Assembly: GCF_013283875.1 (NCBI RefSeq)
Contig: NZ_CP054139.1
Coordinates: 1,488,001-1,552,000, forward strand
Direction: 5' to 3'
Source: Mucilaginibacter mali
GTDB lineage: Bacteria; Bacteroidota; Bacteroidia; Sphingobacteriales; Sphingobacteriaceae
DNA length: 64,000 nucleotides
A program made the position numbers and the translations under genes. The notes beneath the pieces are model-generated. The model had not been told where the DNA came from and made no database searches. It saw only the letters and a list, made by a program, of their open reading frames with translations. This document shows positions 51,347 to 60,006 of this stretch, in pieces. The stretch's first letter is position 1. Each line of letters opens with the position of its first letter.

Positions 51347-51398
51347 ATGGCTAAGGTAATAATTTTTTAACAAGTGGTGAGCCGTCAATAACAAGATT

Positions 51399-51489
51399 GT
51401 CATTGCGAGCGATAGCGCGGCAATCTCAGACGACAAGCAACGGGGACTTGCCTATGAGATTGCCGCGTTGCTACGCTCTCCTCAATGAC
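51399..51489. repeat. Inverted-repeat element B, copy 2
   Basis: 91 bp; ends GTCATTGCGAGCGATAGCG and CAATGAC, inner arms GCGGCAATCTCA / TGAGATTGCCGC exact. It lies between the phospholipase D-like gene and dnaX, both on the minus strand. Confidence 0.9.
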
Positions 51490-51501
51490 AGATGATATAG
51501 C

Positions 51502-53328
51502 TTACCCAAACAAAACCCTATCCGTACAATGCAGGTCCTTAGGGTCGAAATAGCGTTTGGCCCAGCTATCGTTATTATAAAGATTTAGCGTATGTGTTGC
51601 AGGGTGCGTGGCGGCCTTTTTTGATGCGGTTGTATTATCCTCGCCTTTAATAGCTGGTTTAGCGGTGTCTTTTTTAGGTGCGGCATGCGCGTTGCGGAAG
51701 TCAAAATGATCTACCAGACCAATGGCTTCAATAGCAAACGCTGTAGCAATATCAGGGTTGGCAATGCGGATCAGGTTGTCGCCGTTTGCTTTTTCGCCGC
51801 CCTCGGCCAGGTTTGATGAGCCGCAGAAAACTACGGCATGGTCGGTATTAAAATCGCAGATGATAAACTTATGGTGCACCTGGTGCCCGAAGGATATGGA
51901 GCGTTCCTTATTAAAGGGTGGCGGTAGTATGGTGGTGCCGGGCTTGCCACCTACCAGCACGCCGGTTTTATTGCCCGGTTTATACAGGTAGGTACCCGCG
52001 CCCGGGGCATCGGATATGCCATAGCTAAAGATATCCTGGTTTTCGTGCAGGTGGGTTAATGCCGGGTATACCGATCCGCCGCCTGCCATATCCATCACGG
52101 CGAAGAGCACGCTGCTGGTAGCGGCATTTACCCGGTTGGCCACTTCATCAAGCACGTTTTTGGCGATATCGTCGGGATGCGGCGAAAAACTGATGGTCAG
52201 TGGTTCCGCATCGCCGGTTTCAAATACCGAAGCTATTTCGGCCAGTGGCGATTGATTGAAGCTTACGCTTACCTTGTCTTTCCAGGCTTCGGCAAACACA
52301 GCGGCATATGCCCCGGCTATTTGCGGATTGTTAAACACCAGCACATGGTTTGAGTTAACATACATACCCGTAACCGAAAAATTGGTAGAGCCGGTAAGTA
52401 CTTTAACCGGCTGCGGTGCAGTATGTGGCGCGTTTTTATAAACAATAAACACCTTATGATGTGCGTAACGGCCAAACTTGCCGCGCATAATAGCGGCGTT
52501 GCCGGTAGCTGCTGCTTTAAACTGATCGGTAAAATCATCCTCCGGTTTACCGGGGTGATGCAGGGCTGCGTTATCCAGTATCATCCGGATGCGGCCCTGG
52601 GCAGCCAGTTTAATGAAAGCTGCGCAAACATCAGGCTCGTTCAGGTCGTAAGCGAAAATATCTACCGACAGGCTTGGGTCGGCAGTAACTTCATTGATCA
52701 CCTCAAATATCCGCTCGCGCGCTGTAAAACCCGACCATTCGTATTCGTCCTGGAAAGTGTATGATTGCCCGGCAGCATTGGTGCCGGCATTAACGGTAGT
52801 ATCAAATAATAACTGTTTGCCGACGGGGCGAAAATCGGCATCCTTGCCAAAGTGGCGTGTAAACGCCTGCGATTGCACAAAACCGCGGGTAAAGCCCAGT
52901 TTAACCTCATCTATGGAAAAACGATCTACAACAATATCAACCGAAACGCTGAGTGTGGTATCGATAGCTTTGAGCAGTCCTGCCGCGTCAAAATATCGCG
53001 GGGTGATGGTATAGGTATAATTGCCGTAAAAAACACCTTCGTCCTGGTGAAACTGACCGGGCACATGCAACCACCTGAATTTTTGAATAGGGGCGTTGGC
53101 GGTTGAGTTTGCCGGTTCATTAGCTACAAGGGCATGGGCACCCGGTGCCAGGGTAAGGTTATTTAAAAGGTAATAATCGGGCTTAGTGCCGGGCTTTACG
53201 CAAATGGAGAACCCGGCCAGGTTGGTTACGGGTGTGTCATTAGCAAAATTAAAGGCAAGCAAGGTTTTAGCATCTCCGCGCCAGGCTTTCACCGAGAAGC
53301 CGGCACCGTTTGATCTGTTTTCAAACAT
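51502..53328 (-). CDS. Phospholipase D-like protein with one degenerate HKD motif
   Basis: 608 residues, no signal peptide. Two PLD-type half-sites: HHKVFIVYK then GSTNFS near residue 300, and HHKFIICDF then GSSNLAEGGE near residue 505. The second keeps HxK(x4)D; the first has Tyr in place of Asp. The N-terminal 170 residues look beta-rich and may bind substrate. It could be a phosphodiesterase or nuclease acting on lipid or nucleic acid. B elements flank it on both sides. Confidence 0.85.
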   Translation of the reverse strand: MFENRSNGAGFSVKAWRGDAKTLLAFNFANDTPVTNLAGFSICVKPGTKPDYYLLNNLTLAPGAHALVANEPANSTANAPIQKFRWLHVPGQFHQDEGVFYGNYTYTITPRYFDAAGLLKAIDTTLSVSVDIVVDRFSIDEVKLGFTRGFVQSQAFTRHFGKDADFRPVGKQLLFDTTVNAGTNAAGQSYTFQDEYEWSGFTARERIFEVINEVTADPSLSVDIFAYDLNEPDVCAAFIKLAAQGRIRMILDNAALHHPGKPEDDFTDQFKAAATGNAAIMRGKFGRYAHHKVFIVYKNAPHTAPQPVKVLTGSTNFSVTGMYVNSNHVLVFNNPQIAGAYAAVFAEAWKDKVSVSFNQSPLAEIASVFETGDAEPLTISFSPHPDDIAKNVLDEVANRVNAATSSVLFAVMDMAGGGSVYPALTHLHENQDIFSYGISDAPGAGTYLYKPGNKTGVLVGGKPGTTILPPPFNKERSISFGHQVHHKFIICDFNTDHAVVFCGSSNLAEGGEKANGDNLIRIANPDIATAFAIEAIGLVDHFDFRNAHAAPKKDTAKPAIKGEDNTTASKKAATHPATHTLNLYNNDSWAKRYFDPKDLHCTDRVLFG

Positions 53329-53493
53329 GGCAATGGGTTTAGGGATAATGTGAACTATCGTGGGTTAATAATCAATCAAATATAAATAGCACCATGCTAT
53401 TTATAAGTTAAAATTGGATTAATAATTACATTATTCACCGGGTGATTTTACGTTTTTGGGATACGTGTTTTCACCTGATGGCTTCCCTAAGTT

Positions 53494-53596
53494 GTCATTG
53501 CGAGCGATAGCGTGGCAATCTCATAGCAAGTTTACAACCTAAGAGATTGCCATGTCGCTCCTCCACATATTCCAAAGCTAATCTCCGCGCAATGAC
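53494..53596. repeat. Inverted-repeat element B, copy 3
   Basis: 103 bp; ends GTCATTGCGAGCGATAGCG and GCGCAATGAC, inner arms GGCAATCTC / GAGATTGCC. Same orientation as copy 2. It occupies the gap between the VOC gene and the phospholipase D-like gene. Confidence 0.9.
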
Positions 53597-53614
53597 AAAT
53601 ATTTAAAAAGACAT

Positions 53615-54103
53615 TTACTCTGCCAGTTTCAGCAACCCCTCCACATCCAACCGGCGGGTAAACATTGTAAGCTTACCGTTTTCGTCAACCGGCCATTGCT
53701 CCTTCGGGCGGTCCCAGTAAAGTTCAACACCGTTTTGGTCGGGGTCATCAAGGTATATCGCTTCAGATACGCCATGGTCCGACGCTCCGGTTACCGGGTA
53801 ACCGGCATCCAGCAGGCGTTTAAGGGCAACGGCCAGATCCTTACGCCCGGGAAACAGGATGGCGGTATGATAAAGACCCGGCGCAAATTCGGGGGCCGGA
53901 GGGGCGCCTTTACTTTGCCAGGTGTTCAGACCGATGTGGTGGTGGTAGCCGCCGGCCGATATAAAAGCGGCCTGATCGCCATACTTCATCATCAGTTCAA
54001 AACCCAGCAGGCCGCAATAAAAATCTAACGACTTTTGCAGATCGCTCACTTTCAGGTGCACATGCCCGATGCGGGTTTGCGCGGGTATCTTGTAATCGCT
54101 CAT
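53615..54103 (-). CDS. VOC-superfamily protein (catechol dioxygenase/glyoxalase-like)
   Basis: 162 residues. RIGHVHLKVSDLQKSLDFYC is the first beta-alpha-beta module with the metal His, HHHIGLNTW gives the next ligand region and NGVELYWDRP the C-terminal Glu. The order matches CatE-type two-module VOC proteins, here shortened after one and a half modules, as is usual for this compact group. Probably a metal-dependent oxygenase or isomerase; substrate unknown. Cytosolic. Confidence 0.9.
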   Translation of the reverse strand: MSDYKIPAQTRIGHVHLKVSDLQKSLDFYCGLLGFELMMKYGDQAAFISAGGYHHHIGLNTWQSKGAPPAPEFAPGLYHTAILFPGRKDLAVALKRLLDAGYPVTGASDHGVSEAIYLDDPDQNGVELYWDRPKEQWPVDENGKLTMFTRRLDVEGLLKLAE

Positions 54104-54196
54104 TTTAAATTATGTGTTTAAACATGTAAATTTAAACAGACGGATTTGAATTGTTGTTATATAAATGTAATGTTTACTATAATTCAGCTTTATTTA

Positions 54197-54820
54197 TCAA
54201 ACTTTCCCTTTTATGTAAGCCACCAGCATCCCCCAGCTTTTAGCCTGCAATGCCCTGCTGATCACTTTGTCCCATTGCTTTTGGGCATCGGCATTGCGGC
54301 CGTTATTGGTTTCTTTTTGGTAAACGGTATTGATGCGGGCCTCATCTCGCGACAGCTGATCGCGTATACCCAATATCCCGGCGGCATAATCGCGGCTGTC
54401 GAAAAAGGTTTCGCTCAATTGTGTCTTTAATTCGGCAGCCATCAGCAGGTGGATATCGTAATGGCCCTGTTCGTGGTTAAGCACTTTGGCCTGTAGGTCG
54501 GGGTTATGCTTCACCGTATCGGCCAGCCAGGAATTGAATGAGAAGTAGGGGATGATCTGGAAAAAATATTTCGACTTACTGCCGTTTACCTGTAAAGTTT
54601 GCAACTTACGCAGGCCGATGAGCATTTTAGTGTTCGATGCGTTGTCGTTACCGGTGGGCGCGTTGCCTTTAAATTCGGCTGCGGTTAGTTTCATCGGGGT
54701 CATTGTGAAGCCGTTGATGAGGCGTGGATCTATCGATGACAGGTTTTGTGCTTTGGGCTGCGCGCAGGCTAAAGTGCAGACCGCTAAAAATGCTACAATA
54801 AGGACAAGGTTTTTGCTCAT
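54197..54820 (-). CDS. DUF922 exported putative zinc protease
   Basis: 207 residues with a signal peptide (cleavage near TLACAQ). NHEQGHYDIHLL is the HExxH-type zinc motif of DUF922 (here HEQGH with a following Asp/His). YFFQIIPYFSFNSWLADT precedes it. The family is predicted to be metallopeptidases of the periplasm. It is divergent from the receptor gene at 54986. Confidence 0.88.
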   Translation of the reverse strand: MSKNLVLIVAFLAVCTLACAQPKAQNLSSIDPRLINGFTMTPMKLTAAEFKGNAPTGNDNASNTKMLIGLRKLQTLQVNGSKSKYFFQIIPYFSFNSWLADTVKHNPDLQAKVLNHEQGHYDIHLLMAAELKTQLSETFFDSRDYAAGILGIRDQLSRDEARINTVYQKETNNGRNADAQKQWDKVISRALQAKSWGMLVAYIKGKV

Positions 54821-54985
54821 GCTGTAAATATGCTAAAAGCGGGTAAATGGTGCAAGTGGGTGCCTGATGCTTTATTACGATCAGAAATTTAATAACCTAA
54901 ATATTACAAAATAATATCACCCCGACTTGCCAGATATAAAAGTATTTCTACATATTTGGAAACAAACTAACCTTATAGTTACTTA

Positions 54986-57778
54986 ATGTACAAACAATTA
55001 TTGCTGCCTGCCCTGCTGGTATTATTGGCATTTATGGGTATGGCACAAAACCGCGCCGAGATAAAGGGAAAGATCATTGATTCTGCCGATAAAAAACCTG
55101 TTGAAATAGTTACTGTAGCCGTTCTGCACGCCAAAGATACCACCGCGGCAGCACTGATAGCTTACGCCCAAACCGATAAGGATGGCTTGTTTAATGTCCG
55201 TAATCTGCCCAGCGCAGTGCCGTTAAAGGCAGTGATATCTTTTGTTGGCTTTAGGCCGTATGTGAAATTCTTCACGCTGATAAAAGGGCAAACGCTGAAC
55301 ATGGGCACCATTGAAATGGCCCCGAAGCTATTGAACGAGGTAACCATCACCGCCGAGCGCATGCCCATTACCATCCGCAAGGATACCATTGAATTTGACG
55401 CCGGCGCCTTTAAAACCAAACCCAACGCCGTTGCCGAAGACCTGTTGAAAAAACTGCCGGGTGTGGAGGTAGACAACAGCGGCAAAATAACGGTAATGGG
55501 CAAAGATGTTAGCAAGATATTGGTTGACGGCAAGGAGTTTTTCTCCAGCGATCTGCGTATCGCTTCAAAAAATCTGGATGCAGATCTGATATCAAAAGTG
55601 CAGGTATATGATGACCGTGAAAATGATCCGAACCACCTGATCCCTGACAATGAGGTGAACAAGATCATCAACCTGAAATTTAAAAAAGCGCTGAAAAAAA
55701 GTCTTTTCGGTAAAATGTATGCGGGTGCTGGCACGCAGGATCATTACCAAACCGGCGGTTTGTTCAACATGTTTAAAGATACCCTGCAGGTAAGCGCCCT
55801 GGGGTATACCAATAACCTGAACAGTACCGGGTTCGATTTTAACGACCTGTATACCAATGGTGGGGGCAACCGCGATGGCGGCGCCTTTTCACGCTCGGGA
55901 ATTGGCTTTAACTTTGGCGGCGGCAATGGCCGGCAAACAGCTACATCAACCGGGATCAATATTAATACCGATTATGGCAAGAAGTTTAAGGTAAACCTAT
56001 CATATCTGTATCGGCATACCAACTCTGCCTATAACACCATCACCAATCAACAGCAGTTTTTAAAGGATACCACCGTAATCACCGGTTCGGCCAGCGACAG
56101 GATGACACTGAGCGATAATCACCTGATCAGCGGTTCGCTTACCTGGAAACCGGACGACGCTACGCAGTTGCGGTATACGCCCAATGCCACCATCGCCAGC
56201 GGATCATCGAGCAATGCCAACGGCAGCAATAGCTACAGTAATTTTGTAAACCCTATCAACAACTCGCTCAACAGCAGTAATTCGTCAAACAGCAGCGCGT
56301 CGTTCAGTCAATCGCTCAACTATAATCATCAGCTTGATAAAAAGGGGTCATCGTGGGGAATTGATCACAATCTGAACATCAACCCGGGCTATAAAAACAA
56401 CAGTTACGACAACCAGAACCTCACCTCGTATGTGGGTGCGTTACCATCGTACCTGCTGAAGCGCTTTGCCGATAACCTGAGTAAGAGCAGCAGCGGAACC
56501 GTATCGGCCAATTATCGCAAACAGGTGATAGAAAAGAAACTGAACATTGATGTAAGCGGCGGCGTTGATTATAACAACTCGCTGGATAAGGCATCTACCT
56601 ACGATTACAACCCCATTACCGGCGAATACGACAGTTTTGTACTGATGTTAAGCAGTGATCTGAACCGCATTAGCTGGAAAGAAACCATCAACCCCGGCTT
56701 TACTTATAATATATCGCAGAAAACCAGTATTGTAGGGCACCTCAGTACACAGTGGCAGCAGGTTACTAACATATTTCAGCGCGGCTATAACGATATTAAA
56801 CAGCAATTCTTTTTCCTGACGCCAAATGTAAGCCTGCGTTTAAACCATATATCTATTGGCTATAGCCGTAATGCCAATATCCCCAACATTGGCGATATGA
56901 TCCCATATAGCATCGTATACAGTCCGCAGAGTTCGGTTACAGGTAACCCTGATCTAAAACCCGCTGTCAGTAACAGGTTCACGGTTAGCTACAATAATTA
57001 CAATTATCAAAAGGGCCTGAGTTTTAACCTTAGCGGCAGTTATAATTTCGACGAGAATAGCATCTTCAGGCAGCGCACCATCAATAGCCAGCTGGTGGAA
57101 ACCAGCATGCCGATAAACCGCGATGGGCGCTATGGTTTGAGTACCTATGCGTATTTATCTAAACAGGTAAAAAAAACAAAGGAACTTCAGCTCAGCATCA
57201 GCGCCAATGTTAACCTGTCGCAAAACCACGATTTTTTTGTGATCAACCGCCAGGACGGCTTTCAGAATAGCTACCGGGCCAGTTTCTCGCCAAGGGTGTC
57301 GCTTAATTATAAGGATATCGTCCAGTTCGATCCGTACTATTCCATATCGCAGGTATATACCCGTTACACCGGTGTAGCCTACAATGCCCAAAGCAACCTG
57401 ACGCATAGTGGCGGCGCGCATTTTATGCTGTACTTTCCGGCTAAATTTAACCTGGAAGGAAACTATACCTATCAATTCAACCCGCAGGTGGCGCCGGGCT
57501 ATCAAAAAAGCAGCAACCTCCTTAACCTTAACCTGGCCCACCAGTTTTTGGCTAAGGATCATGGCGAGATCAAACTCTCCTGCTATGATATCCTCAATCA
57601 AAACATCAGCAACTACCGTTACGTAGGCGCCAATACCATTACCGATACCCAATCGCAAATTATAAAGCGCTACTTTATGCTGACATTCCAGTACCGCTTC
57701 AATAAATCGACAGTTAAAGGCGATGAAAAGCCGGCACCAAGGCCATCGGGTAGTATGCCTATTATTATTAGGTATTGA
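54986..57778 (+). CDS. Outer-membrane beta-barrel receptor with carboxypeptidase-like N-domain
   Basis: 930 residues. Signal peptide (cleavage near GMAQN), a CarboxypepD-reg-like domain (about 24-110: AEIKGKIIDSADKKPVE), a plug-like domain (about 115-240: LLKKLPGVEVD, KILVDGKEFF) and a long Asn/Ser/Tyr-rich barrel ending SGSMPIIIRY. This is the TonB-receptor relative often named outer membrane beta-barrel family protein. No SusD partner follows, so it is probably not a glycan importer. No TonB box was identified. Confidence 0.9.
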   Translation: MYKQLLLPALLVLLAFMGMAQNRAEIKGKIIDSADKKPVEIVTVAVLHAKDTTAAALIAYAQTDKDGLFNVRNLPSAVPLKAVISFVGFRPYVKFFTLIKGQTLNMGTIEMAPKLLNEVTITAERMPITIRKDTIEFDAGAFKTKPNAVAEDLLKKLPGVEVDNSGKITVMGKDVSKILVDGKEFFSSDLRIASKNLDADLISKVQVYDDRENDPNHLIPDNEVNKIINLKFKKALKKSLFGKMYAGAGTQDHYQTGGLFNMFKDTLQVSALGYTNNLNSTGFDFNDLYTNGGGNRDGGAFSRSGIGFNFGGGNGRQTATSTGININTDYGKKFKVNLSYLYRHTNSAYNTITNQQQFLKDTTVITGSASDRMTLSDNHLISGSLTWKPDDATQLRYTPNATIASGSSSNANGSNSYSNFVNPINNSLNSSNSSNSSASFSQSLNYNHQLDKKGSSWGIDHNLNINPGYKNNSYDNQNLTSYVGALPSYLLKRFADNLSKSSSGTVSANYRKQVIEKKLNIDVSGGVDYNNSLDKASTYDYNPITGEYDSFVLMLSSDLNRISWKETINPGFTYNISQKTSIVGHLSTQWQQVTNIFQRGYNDIKQQFFFLTPNVSLRLNHISIGYSRNANIPNIGDMIPYSIVYSPQSSVTGNPDLKPAVSNRFTVSYNNYNYQKGLSFNLSGSYNFDENSIFRQRTINSQLVETSMPINRDGRYGLSTYAYLSKQVKKTKELQLSISANVNLSQNHDFFVINRQDGFQNSYRASFSPRVSLNYKDIVQFDPYYSISQVYTRYTGVAYNAQSNLTHSGGAHFMLYFPAKFNLEGNYTYQFNPQVAPGYQKSSNLLNLNLAHQFLAKDHGEIKLSCYDILNQNISNYRYVGANTITDTQSQIIKRYFMLTFQYRFNKSTVKGDEKPAPRPSGSMPIIIRY

Positions 57779-57795
57779 CGCCTGCGGCAGAGATT

Positions 57796-57869
57796 AGAGA
57801 TTAGTTAATCAGAGATTAGTACGCATAGCGGATGGAAACTAATCTCCAACCTCTGATTAACTAATCTCT
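57796..57869. repeat. Hairpin with 19-nt perfect arms after the receptor gene
   Basis: AGAGATTAGTTAATCAGAG at 57796-57814 pairs with its exact complement at 57851-57869. The word AGATTAG also recurs directly on each side. It ends 12 bp before the engB -7 box, so it may insulate the two genes. Confidence 0.9.
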
Positions 57870-57881
57870 GATCTTAATCAC

Positions 57882-57890
57882 TACCTTTGC
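57882..57890 (+). promoter_or_regulatory. -7 box of engB
   Basis: TACCTTTGC, perfect match, four bases before the ATG; the mRNA should be leaderless. Confidence 0.6.
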
Positions 57891-57894
57891 CCCC

Positions 57895-58518
57895 ATGATC
57901 ATCAAATCAGCCGATTTTATTTGCAGTAACACCCAGATATCCAAACTGCCACCGCCGGTAAAGCCGGAGTATGCCTTTATTGGCCGATCTAACGTAGGCA
58001 AGTCATCGCTGATCAATATGCTGACCAATAAAAAAGGTTTGGCTAAAACATCGCAAACTCCGGGAAAAACCCAATTGATCAACCATTTTCTGATCAACGA
58101 TAACTGGTACCTGGTGGATCTGCCCGGGTATGGTTATGCCCGTATCTCTAAAAGTAAAAAGGAGGATTGGGATAAATTCATCCGCAACTACCTTAACAAG
58201 CGCGAAAGCCTGCAATGCGTAATGGTGCTGATCGACAGCCGCCTGGAGCCGCAAAAAATAGACCTGGAGTTTTGCAATGTGCTGGGTGAAAAGGGTTTGC
58301 CCTTCGCGCTGATATTTACCAAAGCTGATAAGCAATCGGCTACCAAAACCGATCAAAACATCGCCAAGTTCCGCAAGGCCCTGCTGACTACTTTTGAGGA
58401 AGTGCCGGATATTTTCATTACATCGTCTGAAAATATGTTGGGCAGGGATGAAGTTTTGAATTTTATTGATGGCGTTAACCAGGGGTTTGTAGTGCCGGAG
58501 TTTAAGAGTTTTGAGTAG
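57895..58518 (+). CDS. engB: Ribosome biogenesis GTPase EngB/YihA
   Basis: 207 residues. G1 [10 protein letters not shown]2 region TPGKTQ, G3 DLPGYGYA, G4 TKADK and a GDP-type Switch layout identify EngB (YsxC). The protein is needed for late 50S assembly in well-studied bacteria. Full length, cytosolic. It is followed by repeat element B copy 5. Confidence 0.96.
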   Translation: MIIKSADFICSNTQISKLPPPVKPEYAFIGRSNVGKSSLINMLTNKKGLAKTSQTPGKTQLINHFLINDNWYLVDLPGYGYARISKSKKEDWDKFIRNYLNKRESLQCVMVLIDSRLEPQKIDLEFCNVLGEKGLPFALIFTKADKQSATKTDQNIAKFRKALLTTFEEVPDIFITSSENMLGRDEVLNFIDGVNQGFVVPEFKSFE

Positions 58519-58578
58519 TTTTTATAATCCCGCGTTATTGCGCGGAACGAAGCAACTTCTACGCTTTTAGGTTAGTGC

Positions 58579-58637
58579 TTATTTAAATCAATTGTCATTG
58601 CCACGCTATCGCTCGCAATGACAATTGATTTAAATAA
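58579..58637. repeat. Truncated B element inside a longer inverted repeat, copy 5
   Basis: 22-nt perfect arms (TTATTTAAATCAATTGTCATTG and complement) enclose CCACGCTATCGCTCG. The centre plus right arm equals the end of element B (CCACGCTATCGCTCGCAATG), while the outer AT-rich part of the arms is not part of other B copies. Confidence 0.85.
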
Positions 58638-58674
58638 ACCGAAACATTACTACCTTTGCAAACCATTTCGGTTT
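58636..58674 (+). promoter_or_regulatory. Operator-like inverted repeat over the prenyltransferase promoter
   Basis: AAACCGAAA (58636-58644) and TTTCGGTTT (58666-58674) are exact complements. Between them lies TACCTTTGC (58651-58659), a perfect -7 box; TTG at 58624-58626 could be the -33. A bound repressor would cover the promoter. The ATG follows at 58679. Confidence 0.5.
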
Positions 58675-58678
58675 ACAA

Positions 58679-59560
58679 ATGAAAAAATATCTATCCCTGG
58701 TTACTTTCTCGCACACCATATTCGCTATGCCGTTTGCTTTTATCGGCTTCTTTTTGGCAGTTACTACTACCAGCCACCCCTTTAAATGGCAACTGCTGGT
58801 GCTGATGGTGTTGTGCATGGTATTTGCCCGTAACTCGGCTATGGCGTTTAACCGCTACCTGGACAGGGATATAGACGCTAAAAACCCGCGTACCAAACAA
58901 CGCGATATACCGGCTGGCCGTATTACGCCGCAGGCGGGTTTAACGTTTACCATTATCAACTGCTTGTTATTTATCACCACTACATGGTTTATCAACCCCC
59001 TGTGCTTTTACCTGTCGCCGGTGGCTTTGCTGGTAGTGTTGGGATATAGCGCTACCAAAAGGTTTACAGCGCTTTGCCATTTGGTTTTGGGATTGGGCTT
59101 ATCGCTGGCGCCTATCGGGGCGTATTTGGTGGTAACTGGTGAGTTCCAGTTGCTGCCCTTATTCTTTTCGCTATCGGTATTGTGCTGGGTGAGCGGTTTT
59201 GATATCATCTACGCTTTGCAGGACGAAGACTTCGACCGTAGCGAGAACCTGCACTCAATCCCCTCATACCTGGGTAAGATAAATGCCCTGCGTCTGTCTA
59301 CCTTTTTGCATGTACTGTCGGCTATATTTATTATGTTGCCGGTGTTTTTTACAGCAGTAGGGGTATTGTATTATGTGGGTATTGTATTCTTTTGTTCGAT
59401 GCTGGTCTATCAGCACCTGCTGGTTAAGCCAAACGATCTGAGCCGGGTAAACTTCGCCTTTATGACTACCAACGGCATTGCCAGCGTGGTGTTCGCCTCG
59501 CTGTTTCTGTTGGATAGGGTATTTGTGATCCATTTGTGGGAGCATTTGGGGAGGATGTAA
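58679..59560 (+). CDS. UbiA-family prenyltransferase (MqnP-like)
   Basis: 293 residues with about eight or nine membrane helices. The first prenyl-diphosphate/Mg site is NRYLDRDIDAKN, followed by PRTKQRDIPAGRI; the second is LQDEDFDRSEN. ARNSAMAFNRYLDRD resembles the UbiA clade that works in menaquinone (futalosine) synthesis more than heme O or chlorophyll synthases. It would attach a prenyl chain to an aromatic acid at the inner membrane. No other quinone gene is present here. Confidence 0.88.
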   Translation: MKKYLSLVTFSHTIFAMPFAFIGFFLAVTTTSHPFKWQLLVLMVLCMVFARNSAMAFNRYLDRDIDAKNPRTKQRDIPAGRITPQAGLTFTIINCLLFITTTWFINPLCFYLSPVALLVVLGYSATKRFTALCHLVLGLGLSLAPIGAYLVVTGEFQLLPLFFSLSVLCWVSGFDIIYALQDEDFDRSENLHSIPSYLGKINALRLSTFLHVLSAIFIMLPVFFTAVGVLYYVGIVFFCSMLVYQHLLVKPNDLSRVNFAFMTTNGIASVVFASLFLLDRVFVIHLWEHLGRM

Positions 59561-59570
59561 TCCGGTGAAA

Positions 59571-59918
59571 ATGGTTGGCCCTTTTGACGATACTAAAGCG
59601 ACCAGGCTTTTGGGCTTTTGGTTTCGGGGTGTTATATATTTATTTCTTTTGGGGGTGATCGTTTGGTCGTTATTGGGGCCAAGCAGAAAGGAAATAATAA
59701 TGAAAAATGATTTGGCTGAGCAATTTAATGGGAAAGTTGATTCTATTTATTGCGATGAGCGAAACCATAGCATACAGATGGAGGTACTTTCAACAGGCTG
59801 GCTTTTTTCTACACTTTCCCAATGGGCGTCGAAAATTGAAGTAGGGGATTCAATGGCTAAGTCGCGGGGTTCTTTAAAATATATCTTTATAAAAAAGGGA
59901 AAGAACCTATTGTGTTAG
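59571..59918 (+). CDS. Hypothetical single-pass membrane protein
   Basis: 115 residues from the ATG at 59571 (a GTG at 59565 adds two). One membrane helix at about residues 16-36, then a soluble C-terminal domain beginning NGKVDSIYCDERNHSIQMEV and containing VGDSMAKSRGS. This domain pattern recurs in small Bacteroidota proteins of unknown role. It is 10 bp after the prenyltransferase and probably shares its transcript. Confidence 0.65.
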   Translation: MVGPFDDTKATRLLGFWFRGVIYLFLLGVIVWSLLGPSRKEIIMKNDLAEQFNGKVDSIYCDERNHSIQMEVLSTGWLFSTLSQWASKIEVGDSMAKSRGSLKYIFIKKGKNLLC

Positions 59919-60006
59919 ATTATAAGGAAACTTTACCAGAAAAATAGCCTTTCTTCAAATAGCTATTATACTTGAAATGGCGGTGTTCTTCAGTTATCTT
60001 AGCCCA

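Noticed and set aside
55162..55734. 190-codon minus-strand frame inside the receptor gene
   Set aside because: Antisense shadow of the well-supported plug domain; Ser/Phe-rich composition without motifs.
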